A stretch of 64,000 bases of DNA, from NCBI RefSeq assembly GCF_022414575.1, contig NZ_JADWYQ010000027.1, positions 30,186-94,185 of the forward strand, in the 5' to 3' direction. The notes below the pieces were generated by a model. The model saw only the letters and a program-made list of their open reading frames with translations. It did not search any database and was not told the DNA's origin. Source of the stretch: Streptomyces sp. MUM 178J. GTDB taxonomy: Bacteria; Actinomycetota; Actinomycetes; Streptomycetales; Streptomycetaceae. The translations under genes were made by a program, and so were the position numbers. The number at the start of each line of letters is the position of its first letter. The first letter of the stretch is position 1. Positions 42,171 through 51,543 of this stretch are shown here, piece by piece.

Positions 42171-43136
42171 ATGACGCAGGAACGTTTGAACCGCCGGAGT
42201 CTGCTGCGCGCGGGCGGCGGAATCGGGCTCGCCGCGCTCGGCCTGGGGTACGGAGCGGGAGCTGCGTCCGCGGCGGTGTCCGCGTCGCCGCGCTTCGATC
42301 TGACCAAGCCCTCGTACGACCTGTTCCGGCACAAGCCGCTGCACGACGACACCGTGCAGCAGAGCTTCGCCTTCGACAGCGTCAACAAGCGTCTGTTCGT
42401 GGCACAGCGGCGGAACGGCACCGACACCAAGGCCGGCGATCTGTGCATCACCCAGCTGGACTTCGCCGGCAACTATGTTTCGTACATGCATCTCAGCGGC
42501 TTCGGCCACGGGGTGTCGTTCGGTGTGGAACCGCGCGGCAGCGAGAGCTGGCTGTGGACCGAGGTGGATGCGAACTCCAACGGCTACGGCACCCGGCTCG
42601 GCCGCTTCAAGTTCGTGAAGGGCGGTTCGCTGTCCCACACGTCGTCGGCGATCACCAAGTACAGCCCCGTGTCGGGGGCCGTGGAGTACACCTGCTCCAT
42701 CGACCCGGTCTACGACAACATGGCCGTCCGTCACCACAAGGACGGCGCGAAGTACATAGCGGTCTACGCCATGGCGGATGCGAAGGCAGGGGACTTCAGC
42801 AGCCCCAAGGCCTACTTCAAGCAGCCGTCGATTCCGGGCACCGCGCAGGGCTACACGACCTACGGTCAGTACCTCTACTACCTGACGGGCAACGCGTACT
42901 CGGCGAGCAACCCCGTGCCGGGCAACGCCGAGCTCACGAGCGTGAACCTGAACACGGGCGCGATATCGCAGGGTCCGGTCCTGACGAAGGCGGGCGGCAC
43001 GCTGGAGTTCCGTGAGCCGGAGGGCCTGGCGATCTACCGCACGAACGCCGGACAGTCCCGCCTTTTCCTGGGCTTCGCTTCGGGCGCCGCGGGCGACCGG
43101 CGCTCGAATCTGTTCTACAAGAACGTCCTGGTATAG
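42171..43136 (+). CDS. Tat-secreted P68 RBP/TagC-like beta-propeller protein
   Basis: 321 residues. Twin-arginine signal (NRRSLLRAGGG, hydrophobic AALGLGYGAGAASA) with an AxA cleavage site near residue 34. The mature part resembles the beta-propeller of teichoic-acid biosynthesis protein C / phage P68 receptor-binding proteins: TVQQSFAFDSVNKRLFVAQ, DLCITQLDFAGNYVSYMHL, GHGVSFGVEPRGSESWLWTE, EPEGLAIYR and RLFLGFASG. Such propellers bind or process wall teichoic acid or other polymers. ATG 42171 has AGGGGGAA seven bases upstream. Confidence 0.75.
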   Translation: MTQERLNRRSLLRAGGGIGLAALGLGYGAGAASAAVSASPRFDLTKPSYDLFRHKPLHDDTVQQSFAFDSVNKRLFVAQRRNGTDTKAGDLCITQLDFAGNYVSYMHLSGFGHGVSFGVEPRGSESWLWTEVDANSNGYGTRLGRFKFVKGGSLSHTSSAITKYSPVSGAVEYTCSIDPVYDNMAVRHHKDGAKYIAVYAMADAKAGDFSSPKAYFKQPSIPGTAQGYTTYGQYLYYLTGNAYSASNPVPGNAELTSVNLNTGAISQGPVLTKAGGTLEFREPEGLAIYRTNAGQSRLFLGFASGAAGDRRSNLFYKNVLV

Positions 43137-43231
43137 CCGCTGATCAGGTCTTGACGGGCCGGTCCGCACACGCGGATAAGTTCTCGACCGGGTAGCAGCA
43201 GGGCGCTATGATCTTCCACGCGTTCGAACAT

Positions 43232-43256
43232 GTATCCAGGCAGGGGGCCTGGATAC
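43232..43256. terminator. Hairpin between secreted-protein genes
   Basis: GTATCCAGGC (43232-43241) pairs perfectly with GCCTGGATAC (43247-43256), loop AGGGG. It lies 95 bases after the TagC-like gene and 72 bases before the next start; terminator or 5' UTR structure. Confidence 0.55.
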
Positions 43257-43327
43257 AGCAGACCAGTCATGCGGGGGGACCCATGAACACGCGCCTCACC
43301 GCGGCCTGCCCTGACCAAGGAGGACCC

Positions 43328-43750
43328 ATGAAGCGCACGATGAAGCTGACCGCCAAGGCCGTCACGGCCGGTGCGGCCGCCGTCGGGATGATGGTCGGTT
43401 TCAGCGGTCAGGCCGCTGCATCCACCAGCGTGGAGATGAGCGCCTACTACGGCGGCAAGCTGGCCGGCAGCGGCTACTTCAACGCCGACCCGTCCGGCTC
43501 CGTCCCGGGTGACGCCATCCGGGCCTGCGACCTGAGCGCCGACGGCGTGGGCATCGAGGTCCGCATGGACATCAACCCGAGCGGCGCCTGGCGCACCGAC
43601 CGCGTCGCCAGCACCCGCGGCCACAACTCGCCGTACTGCTCGCCCTGGAAGAGCGGCAACATCGCCGAGGAGACCACGGTGGCTCTCAAGATCTGCGCGG
43701 TGAAGGGGACCTGGGAGGACTGCTCCCCGGTGCGCTACACCAAGGCGTGA
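43328..43750 (+). CDS. Small secreted protein of unknown function
   Basis: 140 residues with a classical Sec signal peptide (MKRTMKLTAKAVTAGAAAVG, cleavage after AAAS near residue 35). The mature domain of about 105 residues has four cysteines (RACD, YCSPW, KICAVK, DCSP), probably two disulphides, and strand-rich composition. ATG 43328 has AAGGAGGA five bases upstream; an upstream in-frame ATG at 43283, also behind a G-rich site, would add 15 residues before the signal. Resembles streptomycete small secreted domain proteins; function unknown. Confidence 0.8.
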   Translation: MKRTMKLTAKAVTAGAAAVGMMVGFSGQAAASTSVEMSAYYGGKLAGSGYFNADPSGSVPGDAIRACDLSADGVGIEVRMDINPSGAWRTDRVASTRGHNSPYCSPWKSGNIAEETTVALKICAVKGTWEDCSPVRYTKA

Positions 43751-43786
43751 GCCCGCGGCGGCACTGTTCGCCGTGACATCACAAGC

Positions 43787-43815
43787 GCGGCCCCGGACCA
43801 GGCGTCCGGGGCCGC
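43787..43815. terminator. Bidirectional terminator
   Basis: GCGGCCCCGGAC (43787-43798) pairs perfectly with GTCCGGGGCCGC (43804-43815), loop CAGGC, between convergent genes. Confidence 0.9.
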
Positions 43816-43848
43816 GCCGTCGTTCAGCGGCGGGTCCCGCCAGGCCCC

Positions 43849-44820
43849 TCAGTCCCGCGCCGTGCAGTCCGCGCGCATCTGAGCCGCCGCGTGGTGGGCG
43901 CCGGTGCGGTCGGAGGAGCCCCAGTCGATGCCGCGGTCGACCAACCGGACGGTCACCCGGCGGTCGGTGACCGGGACCTTGACGACGATCAGGCCGCTGC
44001 CGCGCAGTTCGGTCTGGTCGATCCGGAAGGACTTGACGGCGCTGCGGGAGTCATCGGGGTCGGTCAGTATGTGGTACGTGGTGGGCTGGCCCGCCGCGTC
44101 CTGGGGGCGACGGGGGTTGGGGACGGTGACCGCGATCGAGCAGTGGGTGTAGCCGCTGCCGACATACCAGGTCCAGGTCGCCGTGTTCCCGTAGTCCCTG
44201 GTCGCGCTGCCCGACATGGGGATGGCGGTGAAGCGGCCGTCGCAGCCGTCGCCCCGGTGGCCGCCGGCGGGGACGGTGTACCAGCCGTCGTCGCCGTCGG
44301 CGTAGCGTCCGTGCTCGCGGTAGTGGCCGCCGCCCGCGCAGCCGGGGCCCGCCCAGGCGGAGTACGAAGTCCGGGATGCGGACGGCGAGACGGACGGCGA
44401 GGGGGGCGGCGGGGGCGGTGTCTTGGAAGGCGGCGCGGAGGGGGACGGGGAGGGGGACGGGGTCGGGGTCGGGCTCGGGGAAGGCGGGGGCTCCGGGAGC
44501 GCGCTGGGGAGTATCCGCTGCGGTGCGCCTGCGCGGTCGCTCGGGGACTGCGGCTCGCCGCCCGCCGGCCCCGCCGTCGACGCCGTCGCCTCGTCATCGC
44601 CCCCGTAGAGGACGGACACCGAGAGGACCAGCGCGCAGGCCGTCACCAGGACCCCCGCGACGACCAGCGTCCTTCCCGTCCTCGACAGCAGGGAGAAGCG
44701 TCCCGCCAGCGTCTCCTTGGCGATCCATGCGCCGCCCGGCGCCCGAGCCCCCAATTCACACTCGGGGCAGCGCATTCCCGGCAGCGTGCATCTACCGCCG
44801 TCGCATCGTCCGCAAGCCAT
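43849..44820 (-). CDS. Membrane protein with zinc-ribbon N terminus and extracytoplasmic domain
   Basis: 323 residues. The N terminus has CGRC and CPEC pairs, a small zinc ribbon; one TM helix follows at about 50-72 (TLVVAGVLVTACALVLSVSVLYG). Then comes a Pro/Ser linker of about 70 residues and a C-terminal extracytoplasmic domain of 170 residues with paired cysteines (GPGCAGGG, DGCDGRF, HCSIAV, ADCTARD). The domain has the feel of a carbohydrate- or protein-binding beta sandwich. Topology suggests transmission between cytoplasmic zinc ribbon and the wall. I do not recognise a named family. Confidence 0.7.
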   Translation of the reverse strand: MACGRCDGGRCTLPGMRCPECELGARAPGGAWIAKETLAGRFSLLSRTGRTLVVAGVLVTACALVLSVSVLYGGDDEATASTAGPAGGEPQSPSDRAGAPQRILPSALPEPPPSPSPTPTPSPSPSPSAPPSKTPPPPPPSPSVSPSASRTSYSAWAGPGCAGGGHYREHGRYADGDDGWYTVPAGGHRGDGCDGRFTAIPMSGSATRDYGNTATWTWYVGSGYTHCSIAVTVPNPRRPQDAAGQPTTYHILTDPDDSRSAVKSFRIDQTELRGSGLIVVKVPVTDRRVTVRLVDRGIDWGSSDRTGAHHAAAQMRADCTARD

Positions 44821-44929
44821 GTCGCACCCGTACCACTAGACAGACCGACTGCCCAGTATGTGGGCGGCTCCACTATGCATCAGCGCGGGACAACGAGGTA
44901 GAGGGGGTGTGAAGTTGTCCGGCCGGGTG

Positions 44930-46810
44930 CTAGCGGAGTTCCTCCGGGCACGGAGTGCCGCGCGGTATCTGGTACGGGGCCGCCAGCCGGTAGACACCCG
45001 GCTCGGGGGCGAGCAGCTCGGTCCACTCGTCGCCCGCTTCGTCCTCCTCCGCCTCGAGCAGACAGCCGTGGAGGTTGACATACGACTTGGGGCCGTCCTC
45101 GCGCTCTCTCGACTCCCGGGTCTCCTGCGGGGGTTCGACGCCCTTGCCGTTCTCGTCGACCAGGCTCAGCCAGGGAGAGTAGGGGACGCGGATCAGCGCC
45201 CGCCCCGCGCTCTTCACCGTGATCCGCAGCTCGCCCGCGCCCGCGTGGTCCACCGTGGCCGGCGGGTCGGCCAGCGGCCTGGGGGCCTCGACCGCGAACA
45301 GCCGCCAGTTGGCGTCGCTCCAGATCTCCTTCAGGTACGGCTGCCCGGCTCCGACCAGCTCCGCCTCCTGCTCCGCCCCGCTGGAGTCGGGCGCGCCCTT
45401 GGGCAGCACCACATAGTGCACCGCCCAGCGGTTCAGCCAGGCGCGGTAGTCGGTGGAGGTGAGGGGCTTGTCCTTGTCGTAGAAGAGGGGGTTGCGCTCC
45501 ATATCGGCCTGCCGGTTCCAGCCGCGGGCGAGATTGACGTACGGCGCCAGCGCGGACGCCTCGCGGTGGCTGCTGGCGGGCACGACCTCGACGCGGCCGC
45601 GTTCGGCGTGCACCTTCTGCAGCTGGTGGACCAGCGGCGCGACCTCACGGTTCCAGGACGCGGTGGGGGCCGTGCGCACCATGTCGTCGACGCCCTTGAA
45701 GCCGATCCAGACGTTCAGACCGGCGAAGGCCACGACGAGGGCGTACCACTTGCGGGAGCGCGGCACGGCGTACGGCAGCGCCGCCAGCAGCACCACGCCG
45801 GCGAACAGCATCGCGAGCCGGGTCACGTTCGAGCCGATCTGGGAGTCGACGGCCCACGTCAGCAGGGTGCCGACGGCGTAGACGGCCGCGCCCGTGCGCA
45901 CCGTGCGCCATTCCGCGGGCGCCAGCAGGAAGACGAGGACGCCGAAGAGGACGGGCAGCGAGGCCGTGGCCAGCGACATCGGCTGAGTGCCGGAGAAGGG
46001 GAACAGCCAGGCGGACAGGGCGACCACCGCGACCGGGGCAAGGCCGATGGCGTACGCGCCGGGGCGGCGCTTGTTCAGGAACAACGCGGCCGCGACGACG
46101 CCGAGGAAGAGCCCGGCGACCGGGCTGGCCGCGGTGGCCAGCCCTGCGAACGCCGCCGCCGTGCCCGCCTTGGCCCAGCGGCTGCGCCGCCAGCGGTACG
46201 GCCAGCAGAAGAACGCGGCGACGGCGGCGAGCGCGAACATCAGGCCAAGACCGAAGGTCACCCGCCCCGAAAGGGCATTGCAGAAGAAGGCGAAGACCCC
46301 GGCGAGGGAGCAGGCCACCGGGTTGCGCACGGCCCGGCCGCGGCCGCGCAGCCGCACCAGGATCAGCGCGGTCAGGGCCGCGGAGACGGTCCCCGCGACC
46401 ATCATCGTGGTCCGGACGCCGAGGACGGACATGACGTACGGCGAGACGACGCTGTACGAGACCGGGTGCATCCCGCCGTACCAGGCGAGGTTGTAGGCGG
46501 AGTCGGGGTGGCGGCCGGCGAACTCCGCCCAGGCGTCCTGGGCCGCGATGTCTCCCCCGCTGTTGGCGAGGAAGACGTACCAGAGCAGATGGACGAGGGC
46601 CGCGACCGCCGCGGTCAGCGGGACGGGGTGGCGGGCGAGCCTCTCGCGCAGCCCCGGCGGCGGCCCGTCAGCCGCGGGGGCGGTCGCGGGCGCGGAAGCG
46701 GAGGCGGGCGCGGGGGCGGCGGTGGGCGCGGGGGCGGCGGTGGATATTCGCGGGCCCTCGTCAACGCTGGTCAATGCGGCTCTCCCCGGATCGCCGGTCG
46801 CGGTGGACAC
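44930..46810 (-). CDS. Multispanning membrane protein (GT-C-like)
   Basis: About 626 residues. A disordered Ala/Pro N terminus is followed by roughly 11-12 TM helices between residues 60 and 400, then a 200-residue extracytoplasmic C-terminal domain containing VHYVVLPKG and GVYRLAAPYQIPRGTPC. An acidic extracytoplasmic loop after TM1 (GGDIAAQDAWAEFAGRHPDSAYNLAWYGG) and a soluble C-terminal domain recall GT-C polyprenyl-sugar transferases; streptomycete homologues are sometimes labelled MFS. GTG 46810 (VSTATGDPGRA) is taken as start; the frame is open to 46906 without a better site. Enzymatic role is inference. Confidence 0.65.
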   Translation of the reverse strand: MSTATGDPGRAALTSVDEGPRISTAAPAPTAAPAPASASAPATAPAADGPPPGLRERLARHPVPLTAAVAALVHLLWYVFLANSGGDIAAQDAWAEFAGRHPDSAYNLAWYGGMHPVSYSVVSPYVMSVLGVRTTMMVAGTVSAALTALILVRLRGRGRAVRNPVACSLAGVFAFFCNALSGRVTFGLGLMFALAAVAAFFCWPYRWRRSRWAKAGTAAAFAGLATAASPVAGLFLGVVAAALFLNKRRPGAYAIGLAPVAVVALSAWLFPFSGTQPMSLATASLPVLFGVLVFLLAPAEWRTVRTGAAVYAVGTLLTWAVDSQIGSNVTRLAMLFAGVVLLAALPYAVPRSRKWYALVVAFAGLNVWIGFKGVDDMVRTAPTASWNREVAPLVHQLQKVHAERGRVEVVPASSHREASALAPYVNLARGWNRQADMERNPLFYDKDKPLTSTDYRAWLNRWAVHYVVLPKGAPDSSGAEQEAELVGAGQPYLKEIWSDANWRLFAVEAPRPLADPPATVDHAGAGELRITVKSAGRALIRVPYSPWLSLVDENGKGVEPPQETRESREREDGPKSYVNLHGCLLEAEEDEAGDEWTELLAPEPGVYRLAAPYQIPRGTPCPEELR

Positions 46811-46928
46811 TTCGAAGACGCCTGTGCGACGCCTGTGAGTTGCTTCGAGCGGCTCGGAGCGGCTTCGGGCGTCCCGGCGGAGGGACGCCCGAATGGCGGC
46901 CGGCACCGTGCCGACCGTATCGGCCGCC

Positions 46929-49373
46929 TCAGCCGATACGGGTCAGCTTGGCGCCGAGGCCCGGCTCCGCCAGGTCGCTCTGGAGCTCCACCGGCACACT
47001 GACCTTGCCGGTTCCGGACCCGGCGGAGAGCTCACCGACCTTGGTGCCCGCCGGGGCGGAGCTCGGGATGCCCTTGCCGGCGTGGACGAGGTCGATCTCG
47101 GTCTTCAGGCCGGGCCAGCCGACGGCCTTGAGGTCCTCGGCCGCCACCACCGGTGTACGGCCCCCCAGCCCGTCGTCCACATAGCCGACGACCTGGCCCT
47201 TCTCGACGAGGGTCTCGGACGTTACGCCCTTCTGCGCGGCCTTGATCAGGGCGATGCTGTAGTCGATGGCCAGCCCCAGCTTCTGGCTGAGCTGCGGGGC
47301 CTTCTGGGCGCCCATCGTCACGCCGAGGATGCGGCGCTTCTCCCCGTCCACCTCGGTGTAGGCGGCCCAGAGCAGATTGCCGCCGGCCGGGGTGGAAGAG
47401 CCGGTCTTGATGCCCGCGACACCCGGCTGGATCAGCGCCTTGTCCGCGCTGTTGTAGATCTTCCCGTCGATGCCCGGCACCTCAAGGATGGTCATGTCCA
47501 CGATCTCGCGGAACACATCGAACTCCATGACGGCCTCGGCCAGCTTGAGCTGGTCCTGAGGCGTCGAGACCGTCGACTTCTTGAAGCCGCTCGGGTCCGT
47601 GTACACGGAGTCCTTCATCCCGAGGTCCTTGGCGGCGTCGTTCATCTTCTCGATGAACGCCTCCTCGGAGCCCGCGTCCCAGCGCGCCAGCAGCCGGGCC
47701 ACATTGTTCGCGGAGGGGATCATCAGCAGCTGGAGAAGCTGCTTCTGGGTGTACTTCTGCCCCTTCTTGACGGCGGCCCGCGACTCGTCGACGTTGTCGG
47801 CCTCGTCCTCGGCCTGCTGGTCGATCTCGATCTCCGGACCGGTCTCATCGCCGGTGATCGGGTGATTCTTGAGGATCACATAGGCGGTCATCGTCTTGGT
47901 GACGCTGGCGAGCGGCGCGGGCTTCTGCGCCCCGTACGTCCCGATGCGGCCGACTCCCTCGACCTCCACCGCGCCCTGGCCCTCGTCCGGCCACGGCATG
48001 TCGAGCGAGCCGCCGTCGAAGGTGTGCTCACGGTCGGCGGAGAGGCCGAGCGCCGGGTCGGGGAGAGGACGTACGAGCTGTACGACCGCAAACACGACCA
48101 GCAGCAGGAGCACCAGCGGGGACCAGATCTTGACCCGGCGGACGAAGGTGCGGAACGAGGTCGGGGGCGGCGGCGGGGTGTTCGTCAGCTCGGCGAGCAG
48201 GTCGAGCGGAGGGAGGGGCGGCAGGGGCTGCTGTTTGGTCCGCTCGGGCTCCGTGAGCGCGGCGGGGGTGGCGGGTGTCGCGGCGGGCGCGGGCGCCTCG
48301 GACCGGGCAGCGGCCTTCTCCGGCGTCGCGGCCTTCTCCGGCGTCGCAGCCTTCTCCGGCGTCGCAGCCTTCTCCGGCGTCGCAGCCTTCTCCGGCGTCG
48401 CAGGCTTGTCCCGCGTCGCAGGCTTGTCCCGCGTCGCAGGCTTGTCCTGCACTGCGGGCTTACCGGCGGGGCCGCCCGTCTCGCGCAGCGGAACGAATCT
48501 GCTCGTCCTGCCGACCGCAGGTTCCGACCCGGCCTCACGGTCCTGCCCGGCCGCGGGCTTCGCCTCCCGCTCCGGCTTCACTTCCGGGTCCGGCTTCGCC
48601 TCGGGCTCCGGCTTCGCTTCCGGCTTGGCCTTGGCTTCCGGCCTGGGCTTCCCAGGAGGCATCGCGAGCGTGGTGGTCGGCTGGTCCACGGCCGGCGCGC
48701 GGGGCGCCTTGAAGACGGCGGTGGGCTGGTCCTTGGGCAGACCCTTGGGCTGATCGTTGTTTGCTTCCGCAGACACATGCTTGTCGGCGACCGACTTGCC
48801 GTCGACCGCCTTCTCGTCGGCGGCCTCCTCGGGCTCCACCGGCGCGGAGGCCCCTTCGGAGGCTTCGGCGTCTCCCCCGGCGGCTTCCTCCGCGACTTCC
48901 TCGGCGGCCTCCTCGGCGGCTTCTCCGGCATCCACCGCCTCGCCTGCCGCCCGGTCGCCGCCATCGCCCGACACCCAGGCGGCCACGGCGGCACGCAGCC
49001 GCTCGTCGTTCCCGCCCTTCTTCCCGTCCCCGGCCGGTTCGGCCCCCGACGCCCCCAAGGAGCCTGCGGCCGACGACGTCCTGAAGACGGCGGTCGGCTG
49101 GTCCACGGCCTTCACATCGTCATCGGCGGCGTCGGCGTCGGCGTCGACCCCGTCGCGCCCATCGGCTTCGTCCGACCCACCCGGCCGGGCCTCGTCGCCG
49201 GGCTCGGGATCCCGCTCCCGTGTCGCCGCCCCCCACGAGGTCTCGCGGTAGACGGCGAGACGCGGGTCACGTGCGGAAGCCCGCTCCGGGGTGCGCTCCG
49301 GACGGCGCTCGTCCGACGCCGTCTCCCCCGACGGCTTGTGCTGCTCCGACTTGTCGGGGGACTCGCCCGCCAC
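46929..49373 (-). CDS. D-alanyl-D-alanine carboxypeptidase with long cytoplasmic N-terminal extension
   Basis: 814 residues. The first 430 form a disordered acidic/Pro/Lys extension with three DQPT motifs (DQPTAVFRT, DQPTAVFKA, DQPTTTLAM) and an 18-bp-encoded hexapeptide repeat. One TM helix follows (WSPLVLLLLVVFAVVQLV). The extracytoplasmic S11 peptidase domain has catalytic SVTK near residue 490, SAN near 553 and KTG near 655. It trims terminal D-Ala from peptidoglycan stem peptides. GTG 49373 has GGAGGAGG close upstream. The extension is far longer than in typical DacA proteins and could be phosphorylated by Ser/Thr kinases. Confidence 0.9.
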   Translation of the reverse strand: MAGESPDKSEQHKPSGETASDERRPERTPERASARDPRLAVYRETSWGAATRERDPEPGDEARPGGSDEADGRDGVDADADAADDDVKAVDQPTAVFRTSSAAGSLGASGAEPAGDGKKGGNDERLRAAVAAWVSGDGGDRAAGEAVDAGEAAEEAAEEVAEEAAGGDAEASEGASAPVEPEEAADEKAVDGKSVADKHVSAEANNDQPKGLPKDQPTAVFKAPRAPAVDQPTTTLAMPPGKPRPEAKAKPEAKPEPEAKPDPEVKPEREAKPAAGQDREAGSEPAVGRTSRFVPLRETGGPAGKPAVQDKPATRDKPATRDKPATPEKAATPEKAATPEKAATPEKAATPEKAAARSEAPAPAATPATPAALTEPERTKQQPLPPLPPLDLLAELTNTPPPPPTSFRTFVRRVKIWSPLVLLLLVVFAVVQLVRPLPDPALGLSADREHTFDGGSLDMPWPDEGQGAVEVEGVGRIGTYGAQKPAPLASVTKTMTAYVILKNHPITGDETGPEIEIDQQAEDEADNVDESRAAVKKGQKYTQKQLLQLLMIPSANNVARLLARWDAGSEEAFIEKMNDAAKDLGMKDSVYTDPSGFKKSTVSTPQDQLKLAEAVMEFDVFREIVDMTILEVPGIDGKIYNSADKALIQPGVAGIKTGSSTPAGGNLLWAAYTEVDGEKRRILGVTMGAQKAPQLSQKLGLAIDYSIALIKAAQKGVTSETLVEKGQVVGYVDDGLGGRTPVVAAEDLKAVGWPGLKTEIDLVHAGKGIPSSAPAGTKVGELSAGSGTGKVSVPVELQSDLAEPGLGAKLTRIG
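48311..48450. repeat. 18-bp minisatellite in carboxypeptidase tail
   Basis: About eight tandem 18-base units, in two variants, encode hexapeptides of the PEKAAT and RDKPAT type in the cytoplasmic extension. Confidence 0.9.
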
Positions 49374-49593
49374 CGTGCCTCCTCCATGAGTCATGCATAA
49401 GTCATACGCAGTAGTCATAGCCCTGCGCGCTGCGCATGTCCGAACCATCTCTCAGTGTCCTGTGTGAGCACATGGCTCCCGTGCCAAGACGAGAACGACA
49501 TACCTACTGGTTCCCGTACGAACTACCCAGGCACTCTCGACAGACCAATGTGAGAGGCGTCACCCTGTCATTCATCCACGCGGGGAGGCATGG

Positions 49594-50310
49594 ATGGGCA
49601 GGAGCCGCAGAACACTTCCGGAAGAGCTTCTACTGCTCGCTCTGGACCCGACCACGGGTACCACAGCGCAGCCGCAGTCGCTCGACCTCGGTCTCGCCGG
49701 GGCACAGCTAGTAGAGCTGGCCCTGGCGGGACGGATAGCCCCTGACGGGGATCGTATCGCCGTGGTGATGCCACGGCCGACAGGAGATCCGACCCTGGAC
49801 TCCGCACTGGAGCTGCTGCGCAGGCGCGGCAGCCCGGTCCGGGCTGTCCACTGGATCGGCGGGCCCCGGCTGGGGCTGCGCCAGGTGTACCTCTCGCATC
49901 TGGAGCGTTGCGGCATGGTGCATGCCGTGGAGGGCCAGATGTGCGGGGTGCTGCCGACGACTCGCTACCAGGCGACCGACACGGCGATCAGCCGGGACAT
50001 CAGAGCCCGTCTCGACAGCGCGATCCGCACCGGTGTGCCGCCGGACCCGCGGACCGCCGCCCTCGCCGCGCTGGCGCACGCGGTCGGCCTCGGCAAGCAT
50101 CTGTATCCGGGGAACGAAGGGCGTTCCTCGAGGTCCCGCCTGCGGGACCTCATCAGGCACGACCCGATGGGCGGACTCGTGGCGCACGCCGTGATGGACG
50201 TCCAGAACGGCGTGGCGGCCCAGCCTCGCCGGACGGGCGCCGGCCGCCAGCCGGCGGGCGTGCCCGTTCAGCCGCGCCGCCGGGGCATGGCCCGCGTCGC
50301 GGCGCACTAG
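49594..50310 (+). CDS. GPP34/GOLPH3-family phosphoprotein homologue
   Basis: 238 residues with the GPP34 pattern: TLPEELLLLALDPTTG at the N terminus, LGLAGAQLVELALAGRI, a hydrophilic hairpin, HLERCGMVHAVEGQMCGVLPTTRY and the C-terminal DPRTAALAALAHAVGLGKHLYPG helix pair. Eukaryotic GOLPH3 binds PI4P on Golgi membranes; bacterial copies are frequent in streptomycetes with unknown lipid ligands. ATG 49594 has GGGGAGG six bases upstream. The last 40 residues are a basic, disordered tail. Divergent from the carboxypeptidase gene. Confidence 0.85.
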   Translation: MGRSRRTLPEELLLLALDPTTGTTAQPQSLDLGLAGAQLVELALAGRIAPDGDRIAVVMPRPTGDPTLDSALELLRRRGSPVRAVHWIGGPRLGLRQVYLSHLERCGMVHAVEGQMCGVLPTTRYQATDTAISRDIRARLDSAIRTGVPPDPRTAALAALAHAVGLGKHLYPGNEGRSSRSRLRDLIRHDPMGGLVAHAVMDVQNGVAAQPRRTGAGRQPAGVPVQPRRRGMARVAAH

Positions 50311-50685
50311 CACCGCACGCCACGCACGACGCAGCACGCCACGCAGCACCACGCACGACGTAGCACCACGCACGACGCAGCACGACCACCCAGCACCGCC
50401 GTACAACGCACCGCCATACAACGCAGCGCCACAGCACAACACCGCTACGCAGCACCACGCGCACAGGCAGCACCGCGCGGGATCGCGCACGGGTGCGAAC
50501 GCCGCGCCGACGTCCCCATGACCCGGTACGGGAGCCGCATGAACGCGCGGGGCAGCACGCTCGCTGCCCCGCGCGTCGGCGTGTCTATGGATGTGTCTGG
50601 CCATTTAGCAGCGCGGACGCGACCATTGGTGGCAATCTGCTGAGCACTAGATACGCACAGCTACGCAGCCGGAGGTGCAGTCCCC
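50311..50685. repeat. GCAC-rich degenerate repeat tract and intergenic region
   Basis: From 50311 to about 50478 the sequence is a degenerate tandem array built from GCACCACGCACGACG-like words, with CCGCCGTACAACG variants, purine/pyrimidine biased and without long reading frames of coding character. The remaining 200 bases carry the promoter of the XRE gene. No gene. Confidence 0.7.
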
Positions 50686-51543
50686 GTGGCGTCCAACGTC
50701 AACCCCACCGTCAGGAGACGCCGATTGGGCCAGGAGCTGCGCCGGCTCCGGGAACTCAAAGGCATGACGGCAGAGGAGGTGGCGGAGCGCCTGCTCGTCT
50801 CCCAGTCCAAAATCAGCCGCCTCGAGAACGGCCGCCGCTCGATCAGTCAGCGCGACGTCCGCGACCTGTGCGGAGTGTACGAGGTCGAGGATCACCGAAT
50901 CGTCGACTCGCTGATGCAGATGGCCAAGGACTCCCGCCAGCAGGGCTGGTGGCACGCCTTCGGCGACATCCCGTACAGCGTGTACATCGGCCTGGAGACC
51001 GACGCGGCGAGTCTTCGCGTGTACGAGCCCCAGATCATGCCCGGCCTGCTCCAGACCCGCGAGTACGCCGAGGCGCTGATCACCGGCGCGATGCCGGAGA
51101 GCGGCCCCAGCGACATCGAGAAGCGCGTCAACGTCCGGATGCGCCGCCAGGAGCGGATCAGGGAGCCCGAGCATCCGCTGCGGCTGTGGGCCGTCGTCGA
51201 CGAGGCGGCGCTGCGCCGCGTCGTGGGCGACAGGCGGATGATGCGCGAGCAGCTCGAACATCTCGTGGAGATGTCCCAGCAGCCGCATGTCACGGTGCAG
51301 GTGCTGCCCTTTGACATGGGTGCGCACCCGGGCATCAACGGTCAGTACGCGATCCTGGAGTTCCCGGACGCCTCCGACTCCAGCGTCGTCTACATCGAGG
51401 GCGTCACCAGCGACCTGTACCTGGAGAAGCCCAACGACGTCCAGAAGTACACGGTGATGTACGAGCACCTGCGCGCCCAGGCGCTGAACGTGGACCAGTC
51501 ACGGCAGTTCATCGCCGACACGGCCAAGGAGTACGCCCGCTGA
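50686..51543 (+). CDS. XRE-family regulator with DUF5753 domain (WhiJ-like)
   Basis: 285 residues. Helix-turn-helix at 13-70 (LGQELRRLRELKGMTAEEVA, LLVSQSKISRLENGRRSIS), then the DUF5753 ligand/protein domain with the typical YEPQIMPGLLQTREYAEAL, RLWAVVDEAALRR, VTVQVLPFDMGAHPG and YIEGVTSDLYLE segments. Such proteins pair with DUF397 partners in development and antibiotic control loci. GTG 50686 has GGAGG upstream. The partner gene is at 51774. Targets unknown. Confidence 0.93.
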   Translation: MASNVNPTVRRRRLGQELRRLRELKGMTAEEVAERLLVSQSKISRLENGRRSISQRDVRDLCGVYEVEDHRIVDSLMQMAKDSRQQGWWHAFGDIPYSVYIGLETDAASLRVYEPQIMPGLLQTREYAEALITGAMPESGPSDIEKRVNVRMRRQERIREPEHPLRLWAVVDEAALRRVVGDRRMMREQLEHLVEMSQQPHVTVQVLPFDMGAHPGINGQYAILEFPDASDSSVVYIEGVTSDLYLEKPNDVQKYTVMYEHLRAQALNVDQSRQFIADTAKEYAR

